Source: Turnera subulata
Lineage: Eukaryota > Streptophyta > Magnoliopsida > Malpighiales > Passifloraceae
DNA length: 64,000 nucleotides
Assembly: GCA_028386065.3 (NCBI GenBank)
Contig: JAKUCV010003551.1
Span: 28,567-92,566 of the forward strand
Direction: 5' to 3'
Part shown: piece by piece, positions 43,219 to 54,190 of the stretch
Numbering within the stretch: position 1 is the stretch's first letter
Layout: the number at the start of each line of letters is the position of its first letter
Translations under genes and position numbers: made by a program
The notes under the pieces: model-generated
The model's database searches: none
Seen by the model: the letters and a program-made list of their open reading frames with translations, nothing else
Told to the model about the DNA's origin: nothing

Positions 43219-43655
43219 AGCAATTGTTTAATGCAACAACGAAGAAATTTGTTGGATGGGAATTGCTTGTTGGGTAGAATTGTTATTAGGGTATATATAG
43301 CCAATATAGTCATATCATAACCATGAACCTTTCAGTTAAAATGGAATTTGGCAGTAAAATATGTGAATATTATGTACTAAGTACCACCAGAAATTGTAAC
43401 TACTTGTAATAAACCATACATCAACCACAATATTACTGGAAACCATATCAAATAGTTAATGTCATGGTATCTATAAAATTTTTGCTATTTGGTTTTGTGA
43501 TTAGGTTGACCACCACGACGTCTGATATTAGAACTGGATACGATTATGGTGGAAATCAAGTGGCTATTGTAGGATTTAAATTCTGGTTCTTTAATTTTTT
43601 ATAAATGATTGATTAAAAAAAAATTGTAGAGACGGAAGTTAATAGAACTACTACT

Positions 43656-43810
43656 TAGGGGAGAGCAAAAATACCGGCCCGACCCGACCGAACCGATACC
43701 GAGGCATTCGGGACAGGTATATGTCGGTATTTGAGGGGGTCCTTATACCATACCGATTTAATGCGGTAAAGATCGGGTCAATGCACGGTATACAGACGGT
43801 AACCAAACCG
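43656..43810. repeat. hAT left terminal and subterminal repeats
   Basis: TAGGGGAGAGC terminal repeat, then repeated accgataccg, gtcggtat, cataccgat, cacggtata and aaccgtat words in both orientations. Confidence 0.75.
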
Positions 43811-44277
43811 TATTGAAATTAATAAAATGATATTCCAACCAACTTCATTTATTGCCTCACCTAATTAATACCAATTAAAAAATTAAAAAAAACCTTACCT
43901 ATTTACCTAACACACGACTAAAGTCAAGTATTAAGTATTCACTCTCTCTCACTCTTCATTCGATACACATCACAGCAAAAAAGAAAGAGAAAAAGTCGAA
44001 TTGTTTGGCAAGTCATCCTTATTTGTACTACGGGTCGTTGGGTAATTCAGGTTAGTTTGGTAGTGCGTGTCTAGCTGTCATCTTGTTATTCGTTGTGTTG
44101 TAATAGACAATTGGTTAAATAGATGATAGGTTGGAAGTTGAGAATTAATTTTTGGAAAATCAAGAAACTGACTTTTCTCGTCCCCATCTTTACTTCCCCT
44201 TCCTCTCAATTTCTCTTTCTCGTTCCTCTCTTGCTTTCTCTGAACTTTTCCTAAATTCCATCTTAGTTCTTAACAAT

Positions 44278-44290
44278 TGGTAGCGGAGCC
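44278..44290 (+). other. Primer-binding site of the gag-only element
   Basis: TGGTAGCGGAGCC two bases after the LTR, as at 59447. Confidence 0.6.
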
Positions 44291-44310
44291 GTACGATCGA
44301 TGGTGGTGCA

Positions 44311-45878
44311 ATGGTATCCAATAACCGTTTGGGTAGCGTTGAGGAACAGCTGCAGTCCATTGCCCACACACTTTCTGTGCTACGGGCGACGACGGAGCAA
44401 CACCGGGTGGAGCTAGCATCGCAACAGGAACTTCTTTTATCGCAGTAAGAGGCACTGGTGTCTTCTCAGGCGGCGATTTTGCAACAGTTGGCTTCGTTTC
44501 GTGCTTGGTTGGTGGCGTTTGCTGCTGGTGACCCACCGACGAAGTCGCGTCCAGAGAAGGGAGAGGCGGTTCCGGTGATGATTTCTCTTCCTATTACAGC
44601 TGCAACCAACACAGCGGAGCCGTTGCCCTTGGTGGAGCTAGCGAAAACTCATGGCAGTGCTATCGTTGCCCACAACCATCTCTATCTGGTGGTTCGCTCC
44701 CTCTCGAAATGGCAAGCGGAGGTGGAACAGCCTCCAGCAGAGCCACCTCCAGGGGTGGTCAAATTGGAGGAGTCTGGTATCCTTCCGACTCCACCTACTG
44801 CGAAATCGGCTTTTGGTTCAGGTACATCTACTGCTCTTATTATTGATGATTTGAAGCAGTCGGATTCTGTTTTTGCTGGGAATTCTGCTGAATATGCGGG
44901 AATTGAGCACATAGGAGGGAAATCAATTGCTATGAAGGATGTTCATACTGCTGTCTTTTACCCTAAGTTTCCTAGACTGCATCTTATTTCTTTTTTTTTT
45001 GTGAGAATCTGAGAGGTTGGCTGCATACATGTGCTAGCATTTTATTAGGAGGCCGGGCTGTTAAGTGGTTCACGGGATTCTTGGTGGATAAAGGTGTTCC
45101 TTGGAAGGAATTTGGTGAGTCTATATGTCATAGGTCTGGAGTAGAGATGTTCTCTATTATTGCAGGAAAGTATACTGAGTTGCAGTAGCAGGGTAGTGCG
45201 GTAGAATATGAAAAGGAGTTTGAGAATTTTAGATCTTTGATGTTTGTGTGGAATCTAGAGTTTCATGACGCCTGTTTTATTCCTTCTGTGAGTGGGTTAA
45301 AGAAAGATTTCCGTCTATGGGTTAAGATTCTACAACTTGTTAGTTGGAGTGATGCATTTGAGCAAGTTAGGTTGCAGGAGGCTTCTTTATAGTTTTTGTT
45401 GAAGCAACAAGCTCACCAAACTATTAGGCAACTTACTTACCCTGGTAGTTCTTCTGTTACGTGTGGAGATGACTTGGTTATGGGCGATCAATGTAAAACA
45501 CAACAGTTGAATTGTATTGCAATTGTTGATGCTTTAGTAGAGATTGGTGATTCAATAGAGGTAGTGGTTGGATTAGTCAAATCTAATATTGAGGAGAGTG
45601 AAGGAAACAATACGAATAAAGGAAATCTTTTCTTCCACACTTTATCAAATAGTGCAAGCATTCTAAAGATGGATGGGGATTTCACTCTCACTAAAGGCGA
45701 TCTACTAGTGACAATTCTGCAATGTCTCAATTCAGATGCAAATGAGGTAGAATTTGTTGCGGCTAAATTGTGTTTAATTAAAGGTATAAATTCCACTAAG
45801 CGTATACCTAAGCAATTGTTGGCTAAACAAGAAGCAATCACAAAGTTAGCTGGGCAGATTTTGATGCTACCTGAATGA
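44311..45878 (+). pseudogene. Gag of the TR-GAG-like element
   Basis: Starts in a Gln-rich helical region (VEEQLQSIAHTLS, near 44337). It passes through MKDVHTAVFYPKFPRL, and in another frame LRGWLHTCASILLGGRAVKW and GVPWKEFGESICHRSGVEMF. EYEKEFENFRSLMFVWNLEF, SGLKKDFRLWVKIL and FEQVRLQEAS follow: the retrotransposon gag capsid domain. Stops (44446, 45187, 45390) and a poly(T) slip near 44990 break it. The C-terminal 45396-45878 stretch has no recognised motif. Confidence 0.75.
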
Positions 45879-46532
45879 AGTTACTTGCTGCAGAATTTGA
45901 TGCAGATGGCTCATATGTTCTTGAGAGATATCATTCTTCTTCCATTTCCTATTTCCTACTTGTTGATTTTGTGTTTGTATTAGATCCTTGAGTCAAGGAT
46001 CTTTTGAAGGGGAGTGTAGTTGTTATGACCCAACAATTGTTTGACAAGTCATCCTTATTTGTACTACGGGTTGTTGGGTAACTCAGGTTAGTTTGTTAGT
46101 GTGTGTCTAGCTGTCATCTTGTTATTCGTTGTAATGTAATAGAAAATTGGTTAAATAGATGATGGGTTGGCAGTTGAGAATCAGTTTTTGGTAAATCAAG
46201 AAACTGACTTTTCTCGTCCCCATCTTTACTTCCCCTTTCTCTCAATTTCTCTTTCTCGTTCCTCTCTTGCTTTCTCTGAATTTTTTCGAAATTCCATCTA
46301 AGTTCTTAACATGGCCATCACATAGTTGTCTGCTACTTCGACTCTCCTCCCTGGCTCTCTGCCTCTTGCCTCTCCTCTTGCAACTTCAACTAGCAACCAC
46401 CATGAATCCATGTCTCTCTTTGCCCTTACCCTTTCTCTGATCCAAATCCTAAAGTTCCAAACTCCATAACCCTAATTTTCTTCCCCAAATCCTAAATCCC
46501 AATTTTTCTTTCCCAAACCCTAAATTCCCATA

Positions 46533-48566
46533 ATGAAATCTTGTATCCAAAATTTTTCTAACAATCGTGAAGTAAACTTCTCCAGTAACTATATTTCTAT
46601 TCTTCTTAATGATTTAACTATCCATTTGATATTAAAGCAAACAAACAAGCTTAGATCAAAGGCATGGGATTATTTCAAGAGGATTGAAACTTCTGTCGGC
46701 CTCATTGTTGGAAAATGCATACATTGTGGCCAACAATTCAAAGCTGATACTAGGAAGAATGGCACACGAGGTATGTTAAATCATATAGAGAAGTGCTCTA
46801 AGAATCATAGACTTGATGAATATGTGCAAATTGAGCTTGTTCATGGGGAAGATGGTGAAGGAAGGTCTACTTTATCTGCATATAGGTTTGATCAAGAGGC
46901 TGTTAGAAAGGCATTAACTTGCATGATTATAGTTGATGAACCTCCTTTCAGATTTGTGGATGGTTATGGATTTAGGAATCTAATGGCAATTGCATGTCCT
47001 AAATTTAAGATGCCATCTAGATGGATAGTTTATAGGGGTTGCTATCAGTATTACTTAGAAGAAAAGAATAACTTAAAGGAATTCATCAAAGCTAATAGTC
47101 AAAGGGTATGTCTTACTATTGACGTGTGGACTTCAGTTCAAAGAATTAATTATATGAGTTTGACAGCTCATTTTATTGATAAAGAGTGGAAAATGAGGAA
47201 AGTGGTGTTGAATTTCTATCCTATTGCTAGTCATAAAGGGGTGAAGATAACACCTGCTATAGAAAGGTGTCTGAATGAGTGGGGAATTACTGGTGTGCTT
47301 AGAATAATAGTAGATAATGCAGCTTCAAATGATGTTGCAATAGCTAATTTGAAAAATAAGCTAGGCAAGTTGAAGGGGAACATATTCGGCTGCAATACAT
47401 GCACATGAGGTGTATAGCACACATCATCAATCTCATTGTTAATGATGGCTTAAAATACTCTAGTAAGGCTGTAAGGTATGTCAGGTAGTCTTCTGCTCGG
47501 TCGGCAAAGTTCAAGGAATGTGTGGAAGTTAGTGGAGTGCAAAGCAAAGCCTTGTTATCTATAGATGTTCCTATAGGTGGAATTCCACCTTCACTATGTT
47601 AGACACAGCTTGCAAATTTGAAGCTGCATTCGATAGCTTCAACATTGATGATGATAATTTCAAGAAAAATATTGAATCTTTTGATAAATATGCAGAAGGA
47701 GAATGGCTCGGTGTGCCTACCAAGGAAGAATGGGCTGCTACTAGGAGGTTGTGTAATTGTCTGCAAACTTTTATGATTTGACTACTTTCGTCTCCGGTTC
47801 CTCCTATGTCACATGCAATGTTTATTTTGAAGAGATCACTGCTGTTCTCGGCCTTTTGCTTAAGTGGATTGGTGATTTTGATTTAGACATGAGTATCATG
47901 ACTCAAAATATGATGTCTAAGTTTGATAAGTATTGGGGTGATATTGATAACTATAGCATGATCACATTTGTTGCTGCCATTCTCGATCCGAGGCTCAAGT
48001 TTGAATTTGTTCAGTTCTCTTTGAAACAAGTTAATGGTGATTCTGCTGGAGAGAAGAAGTGGAAGAAAGTGAAAGATGCTACACATGAGTTGTTTGAAGC
48101 TTACAGTTTAATGATGTTTCCACATTCTCGGACTACACAAGGGCAATCTAGCGAGTCAACTATGGTTTCAACAGTATCAAATCAGGTTGATGTCAGTGAA
48201 GAATGTGAGTGGGATAGAGATAGGAGAAAGAAGTTGAAAATAGAGTTGAAACATCAGTTTAAAAGGATGAAGCATGGTGATAACAATGCTGAATCCAAAT
48301 CTGAGTTGGAAAAGTATATCGGAGAGGATGTTTAAGAGGATTTTGCAAATTTTAATATTCTGGAATGGTGGAAGCTGAATTCGCATAGATTTCCAGTTCT
48401 ATCTACTATGGCGCGTGATATTCTTACTGCTCCAATATCTACCGTTGCATCAGAATCGGTGTTTAGCACTGGTGGACGTGTCCTTGACCCATATAGGAGT
48501 TCTTTGACTCCAAAAATTGTGCAAGCACTCATTTGTGCTCAGGATTGGATGCAGGTACGAATTTAA
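46533..48566 (+). pseudogene. hAT transposase (BED finger, RNase H-like, dimerisation domain)
   Basis: The first open part (46533-47408) encodes a BED finger (KAWDYFKRI, CIHCGQQFKADTRKNGTRGM, NHIEKC), PPFRFVDGYGFRNLMAI, LTIDVWTSVQRINYMSLTAH (catalytic Asp) and IIVDNAASNDVAI (second Asp). After a frameshift come MRCIAHIINLIV, a TAG near 47487, another shift near 47590, DFDLDMSIMTQNMMSKFDKY and AAILDPRLKFEFV. After a TAA at 48333 the C-terminal dimerisation domain reads WWKLNSHRFPVLSTMARDIL, APISTVASESVFSTGGRV and LTPKIVQALICAQDWM. Cut-and-paste enzyme, inactive here. Confidence 0.93.
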
Positions 48567-49528
48567 GATTATAAATCTGAACGTGATCTTGATGAAACTG
48601 CACAAAATATTGAAAGACTTGAGAAAGGTAATTCTGAATATGTATTTTTCTTGTTTTGCATATTGTTTTAGCTACTTTGTACATTACCTTGACTTCTATG
48701 AATTTCTATTATATTTTGCAAGAAATGGCTGAATTGTTGGTCTAAGAAACTACTATTCAAGTTTGAGCTTTAAAGTCATACTCGGTATGTTAACTTACCT
48801 ATTGCTTCACTAACCATTTCATTTTAATTTTTGTAGCATGAATTCCAAATGTTTATGCAATTAATAATATTTTGTTTATATATTTTTTATATCTTATATT
48901 GGTCTCTTGTTTATTTCAGGTTGCAATTACATAGTTCCAGATTTCCTAAGGCCAATCAAAGTGGAAATATTAACTATCAAGAACTCCAGATTTTGTACAT
49001 GATCTTGTAAATGCAGGACTAGGAAGTAGGAGTAGGAGTTGCAGATTTAGCATCTATACAAGATTTCCAACTTTATATTTTTGTTCATGGGTATTGAATC
49101 ATGGATTCTGGGTTTATTTTGAATGTAATTGTAACCATGTAATTTTGCCTTGTATGATCATTAACCACTAAAGAATGATCCTTCTATCGAATTTAATTAT
49201 ATGGTCTTTGTGTTTGTTAAACATAATTTTTTTAGGAGCATTATTGGTGTAAGGTGCTCATTGCCTTTACCGGAAATGTTGCTCATTGCCTAAACTAAAG
49301 TTGTGGTTTTAGTTTTAACATTCTGTATTTATATGTTCAAAATGAGTCTGCATGAATCGGTATGTACCTATACCGACCGATACCGATGTTGGAATAAATC
49401 GATATTATACCGATTGGTACCGAATTTTTTCGGTATGTGTATATGCCGGTACAAGAGGGTAATCGGTATGCAAATACCGATCAAGCAGCCGTTCGGTATG
49501 TACCGAACCGACATACTACTCTCCCCTA
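48567..49528 (+). other. hAT 3' region with subterminal repeats
   Basis: Untranslated; ends with clustered ataccg/cggtat words (49355-49515) and the terminal repeat at 49519-49528. Confidence 0.7.
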
Positions 49529-49914
49529 CTACTACTGGCTAAGGGTGATCTGGGTTGATTAGCCAGGTTTCTAATCTTATCTTCTGATGTTATATTGATT
49601 AATAACATACCCCCAGTTTCCAACCCAAAAAAAAAAAAATTAACCTCGCTATGATTGGTTATTATTGTCTGACCACGTTTTAGAAAATAATCCTAGAATA
49701 TACATGTACATAACCTTAAGTAGACTACAATGAAGTTGACTTGTGGTACAGCTCAAAGATATGGTTCTCAAAGATGGTATTCTCATTTCTTTGTGTGTCA
49801 CTGGAATGCTTTAAGTTAGCTTGTCTTGCACTGTATATAACATCGGATTCAATTTGTTGATCCTCTATTCTTTCAGAAATTGTGGTTTATGATTTGCAAC
49901 TCTAGAACACAACA

Positions 49915-49985
49915 TATATAATGCTTCTAGTTTCACCCCCTATACATTATAATGCTTCTAGTTTCACCCCCGAAATATATATACA
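49915..49985 (+). repeat. 39-bp minisatellite, unit 2
   Basis: Two copies of ataatgcttctagtttcacc, the second followed by ccgaaatatatataca. Confidence 0.7.
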
Positions 49986-50945
49986 ACTTCTATAGTTACT
50001 AACTTTTAAGTACAGAAGTAATTGTTGTTTGGGTGAAATTGGTCTAAAATTTTCTTGTTTATGTTTAAGACAAATTTGTGAAAAAAAAAAAATAATCCAC
50101 TCTCCCCCCTTTTCGGTGGAATATTATTTGTGGGCTCTCCCAAGGCCATGGAATAAGATAAATGCTATAAACCATCATCCCCTAACACGTCCTATGGATT
50201 ACGAATTATGATGATTTTTAACACAATAAATCCTATCATCTGGGTCAATAGTTAAGAAGTGTAATTTGCAGAGTTTTTTTGAAACAATTTGTAGCATCTT
50301 CGACTTAGAAATTTACAAATGTAAAGTGCGGAGGTAATTTTCTATCAAATTTATACGATTAAAACCCCCACAACATTATCATACATCCAAAATAAATTTG
50401 TGCTGGCCAATGTTTTATTTTGTTCTTTTTAAACGATTTGTGGAAGAGTCCTGAGCCTTACCTCTTATGAAGGTTTTGTAAACTGACCCAAACCGTTAAA
50501 ATTGAAGACTCCAAACTAACAGAAAGAGCTAAACTGACCCAAACTGTTAAAATTGAAGACTCCAATCTTACAACCAAACTGACACTGACCGAATCATTAG
50601 AGTGAAAACTCCACTCTAAATTTGACCCAACACTCAGGACACTACAATTTAAACACAAACACTAAGACTCTTCAATCTAAATCTAACAGTAACAACAATA
50701 GAAGCAACTGAACCGAAATGACTCTGAAATCTAAATGTGAAAGTGAAAACAATATGGGCAACCGAACCGAAACTCTGAAGCAACAACACAGCTCAGTCAC
50801 TCCTCTGATTCGTTTCTTTGTCATCCTCATCATCTTCATCTACTCTAACACAATTTCTTCATGGTGTTCGCAGTCCTCTTGTGTGGGAAACACCACAATT
50901 CTTTTTACAGTAAATCCTATCTTCTATAGGCAGCAAGCACGGAAT

Positions 50946-51407
50946 CTACTTACCATGATAAAAGTTGAGAAGTTTCCAGAGGTCTTCTTTGTAGTAGAAT
51001 GAAATTGAACACTTCCTGCAGAAGTTCCCAACATGTTTTTGCTTTCTCTTGTTGTCCCTTTCTCTCCTTGTATCTTTCATCGCTGCATCCCTTTTTATGG
51101 GGCTATTAGTGGAAGATGAACCATGTATGAACATGGTAAGGGAGGTAGCATTTGGAGGAGCATAAGGGTAAGGATAGTATTTTGAAGAGGGGTGGTAGTA
51201 ACGGTAATGGTAATGGTAATGGTAATGGGAATATGGCCGAGGGGAATTTGGAGTGCAAGGGAGTGGTGAAGAATTTGGAGTAGGATTCGGTTTTCGTGAT
51301 GAACGAGGGTCGGTTGAGCGGTTAGGGGATGGATTTGGGGGTGCTGGAGTTCTAGATTCACTCTCCCTTTTTCCAAACTTCAACATTTTCTTAAAACCCT
51401 TCCACAT
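50946..51407 (-). CDS. Small P/Y/H-rich protein of unknown function, tandem unit 2 (first exon?)
   Basis: A 153-codon minus-strand frame starts MWKGFKKMLKFGKRESESRT. It has a P/S/N-rich part (TPAPPNPSPNRSTDP), an HY-repeat (SHYHYHYHYRYYHP) coded by ggtaat hexamers, YYPYPYAPPNAT, GSSSTNSPIKR, and a basic stretch followed by FCRKCSISFYYKEDLWKLLN. TATA-like sequence (ttatatac) lies about 75 bp upstream. The unit 1 copy (43218) shares the N-terminus but is frameshifted. FCRKC with a following His could be a zinc-binding unit, and a CKKNCG…EDCEHHEE segment lies further downstream, so a multi-exon gene is possible. Whether it is expressed is unknown. Confidence 0.45.
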   Translation of the reverse strand: MWKGFKKMLKFGKRESESRTPAPPNPSPNRSTDPRSSRKPNPTPNSSPLPCTPNSPRPYSHYHYHYHYRYYHPSSKYYPYPYAPPNATSLTMFIHGSSSTNSPIKRDAAMKDTRRERDNKRKQKHVGNFCRKCSISFYYKEDLWKLLNFYHGK

Positions 51408-51819
51408 AGCTACTGTTTAATGCAACAACAAAAAAATTTGTTGGATATTGTTTGCTTGTTTGGTAGGATTGTTATTTGGGTATATAACCAGTATAGTCAT
51501 ACAATTACTATAATCCTTTCAGTTAAAATGGATGGTGGAAACAAAATATGTGAATATTATGTACTAAGTACCACCAGAATTTGTAACTACTTGTAACAAA
51601 CCGTGCATCAACCACATTATTACTAGAAATCATATCTAACAGTTAATGTCATAGCATCTATGAAACTTTTGCTATTTTGTTTTGCAATTATGTTGGCCAC
51701 CACAATGTCTAATATTAGCACTGGATACAATTATGGTGGAAATCAAGTGGCTATTGGAGGATTTTTATTCTGGTTCTTTAATTTTGTATAGATGATTGAT
51801 CAAAAAAAAAAGTAGAGAT

Positions 51820-52755
51820 GGAAGTTAATAGAACTACTACTGGCTAAGGGTGATCTTGATTGATTAGCCAGGTTTCTAATCTTATCTTCTGACATTATAT
51901 TGTTTAATAATATATCCCTAGTTCCCAACCCAAAAAAAATTAACCTTGCTATGACTGGTTATTATTGTCTGACCATGTTTTAGAAAATAATCCCATAACA
52001 TATATGTACATGACCTTAAGTAGACTATAGGGAAGTTGTCTTGTGGTATTGCTCAAATATATGTTGCTCAAATATGGCACTCTCATTTCTTTTTGTGTCA
52101 TTGGAATGCTTTATGTTAGTTTGTCTTGCATTGTGTATAACATCGGATTCAATTTGGTGATCCTTTATTCTTTCAGGAATCGTAGTTTTTGATTTGCAAC
52201 TCTAGAACGCAACATATATAATGCTTCTAATTTCACGCCCGAAATGTATATACATTACAATGCTTCTAGTTTCACCCCTGAAATATATATACAACATCTG
52301 TAGGTTACTAGGTTTTAAGTTCGGCCAGTTCAGAAAAAAAGTAGGCAAGTAGTGAACTGCAAAAGTAATTGTTGTTTGGGTGAAATTGGTCTCAAATTTT
52401 TGTATTTCTGTTTAAGACAAATTTGCGAGAAAAAGAAAATTCACCCTCCTCCTTTTTCGGTGGAATATTATCTATGGGCTCTCCCAAGGCCATGGAATAA
52501 GATAAATGCTATAAACCATCATCCCCTAACACGTCCCTTGGATTAACAATTATGGTGATTCTTAACACAATAAATCCTATCATTTGGGTCAATAGTTAAA
52601 AAGTGTAATTGTAGCGCCTTCGACCTTGGAATTTGCAAATTTAAATTGCGGAGGTCATTTTTCATCAAATTGCCACGATTATAACCCCCACAACAATATC
52701 ATACATCCAAAAACAATTTGTGGGGGCAAATGTTTTATTCTGTTCTTTTTAAAAA
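51820..52755 (+). repeat. Tandem unit 3, truncated
   Basis: Matches units 1 and 2 from ggaagtt through the minisatellite (52214-52290) and the ctcccaaggccatgg segment, then diverges near 52755. It lacks the small gene. Confidence 0.85.
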
Positions 52756-53099
52756 AAATTCTATCAAGCAAGTCACATGGCAAATTTTATTCTTTGGACA
52801 AGTTTATATAAAGCTTAATCTATATTTCTTCAAAAACTATTAAATTATTGAATTTAATTTTTTATATAAATTTGGGTATATTTATTAAACTAAAGGTTAT
52901 ACTTTAGCCAATGATTTTCAATTGCATTGGTTCCTTCAAAATTGTGGATGTAACAAAAAGGTACGTGTTCATCTTGATTGCTTTCCATCTGTGAAAATGA
53001 AAAGTACTCAATTGTTATTACGCACAGAAAATATAAGTTCAGTGTTAACTCTACGTTTTCGTGGTATAATCTGAAATTATTAAAAATTATTTTATTTTT

Positions 53100-53620
53100 C
53101 ATATTTTGTATCGTTTAAGGCTAAAATGATGGAGAGGATGCTTCATGGTGACCCTATCATGATAGACCTTATATCGAGATTACTAGCATCAACAATCAAA
53201 CTTACAAAGCCAAAACTCAACGAAGGTAAAAAATATGACCCGTAAGTCTGTGTTTTAAATTTTAATTTTAAAAGTTATTTGTACATGTGGTATTGACATA
53301 TTTTACAATGATCTCAAGAAATGATTGTGGAATATGGGTGTGCCAATGCATAAAAAGATGTTACTTCCGCGCTTATAATCTTTAGGTATTATTTTTTCAT
53401 CTTAAATTCAAGTTTGCCATTCCCAGAAAACAATATCTCTTGTAATGTTTTATCTTGTTTTTTTGCAATATAAATGACACAACTAGAATGAGGTTGGCGA
53501 TCGATCTAGTAAAAAGTGATATCAATCAAAACAAATAAGATATAATCAATGCGGCAATAACAGAGGTTAAGAAGCTACAAGAAGAGCACAAGCGTTGGGA
53601 ATAAAGAAATTGCAAGACAA
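53100..53620 (+). pseudogene. Ulp1-like (C48) peptidase remnant
   Basis: Plus-strand frames read ISRNDCGIWVCQCIKR near 53310-53365, the Cys block of Ulp1-type proteases (NDCG.[FW]VC). RMRLAIDLVKSDIN and ITEVKKLQEEHKRWE follow after an intron-like gap. Upstream MMERMLHGDP at 53125 ends at a GTAAGT donor-like site near 53245. Such domains are carried by plant CACTA and Mutator-like elements as well as host genes. The catalytic His and Asp blocks were not located. Confidence 0.4.
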
Positions 53621-54068
53621 CTAAAAATTTTTTAAGATACCATGAATGCCAAACAACGAAAACAAATTCAAAATAATAAAAATTATCTAATTATTGTAAA
53701 TTCTTTTTACAATTAAACTTTGTGTATTGTTTTGATCTGAATTGTTAGAATTATTATTATTTATTGGTGCAAAAATAGTGTTATGGTCCGTTTTAATTGA
53801 GAAAAAAATCATAGAGTTTGATAGTGCTTTGATCCGTTTTAAATGAGTAAAATTGATAGACTCTAATAGTGATCTAGTGAACAGTTTATTTCACCAGAAT
53901 TTAAAATTCAAATAAGTGGGAAGCTCAAACTCAGTCTCCAATGCTATGAGTGTTATCAACATCTAAGCTTCATGCATCAACAAGTTCAACAATGCAATTA
54001 ATTACAGTGTTGGCATCCAAAAGTAATGCAACAACCTGATTGCTCGATCGAGTCCGTATTGGTACGAA

Positions 54069-54190
54069 CACTACAAAAAAATGTAATTTGTGGGGATTTT
54101 TTGAACAATCTGGCAGTAGTTTTGACCCCTGCAATCTCTTTTGGTAATTTGTAGGGGATGCTAGTACCCTTGCCATTACGTTCATCACAA
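54069..54190 (+). mobile_element. Possible CACTA-type element end
   Basis: CACTACAAAAAAATG is the typical CACTA terminus, followed by subterminal gacccctgcaa and ttgtaggggatg words. No matching TAGTG end was found to the right, so this is an isolated terminus. Confidence 0.35.

Larger units (their letters stand above)
41541..43633 (+). repeat. Tandem unit 1, right part
   Basis: Continues unit 1 after element B. It contains the 39-bp minisatellite, a segment with gggt/gctctcccaaggccatgg, and a minus-strand gene copy (to 43218). The unit ends ttgtagagac before ggaagtt of unit 2. Net unit length is about 2.48 kb. Confidence 0.85.
43999..46311 (+). mobile_element. Gag-only (TR-GAG-like) LTR retrotransposon inside the hAT
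   Basis: Direct terminal repeats at 43999-44275 and 46021-46311 end in agttcttaaca. The right one starts TGTTATGACC after a polypurine run (gaaggggagtg); the left one lacks the first bases. A primer site tggtagcggagcc follows the left LTR. The 1.7-kb interior encodes only gag, with no protease, RT or integrase, so it would depend on another element. No duplication is visible because the left end is truncated. Confidence 0.8.
43656..49528 (+). mobile_element. hAT DNA transposon, degenerate
   Basis: Ends TAGGGGAGAG…CTCTCCCCTA are terminal inverted repeats, flanked by the 8-bp duplication ctactact (43648-43655 and 49529-49536), as required for hAT. Subterminal regions (43680-43800 and 49355-49515) are dense in ataccg/cggtat words, likely transposase-binding sites. 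It carries a BED zinc-finger transposase (46533-48566) with stops and frameshifts, so it is non-autonomous now. A gag-only LTR element is nested at 43999-46311. Confidence 0.93.
43634..51819 (+). repeat. Tandem unit 2 (interrupted by the hAT element)
   Basis: Unit 2 resumes at 49537 after the hAT insertion and ends agtagagat before ggaagtt at 51820. Net length is about 2.31 kb and the order of subregions is the same as in unit 1. Confidence 0.85.

Noticed and set aside
46533..47408. Intact host BED zinc-finger gene (domesticated transposase)
   Set aside because: It sits between hAT inverted repeats with an 8-bp duplication and continues downstream through several frameshifts and stops.
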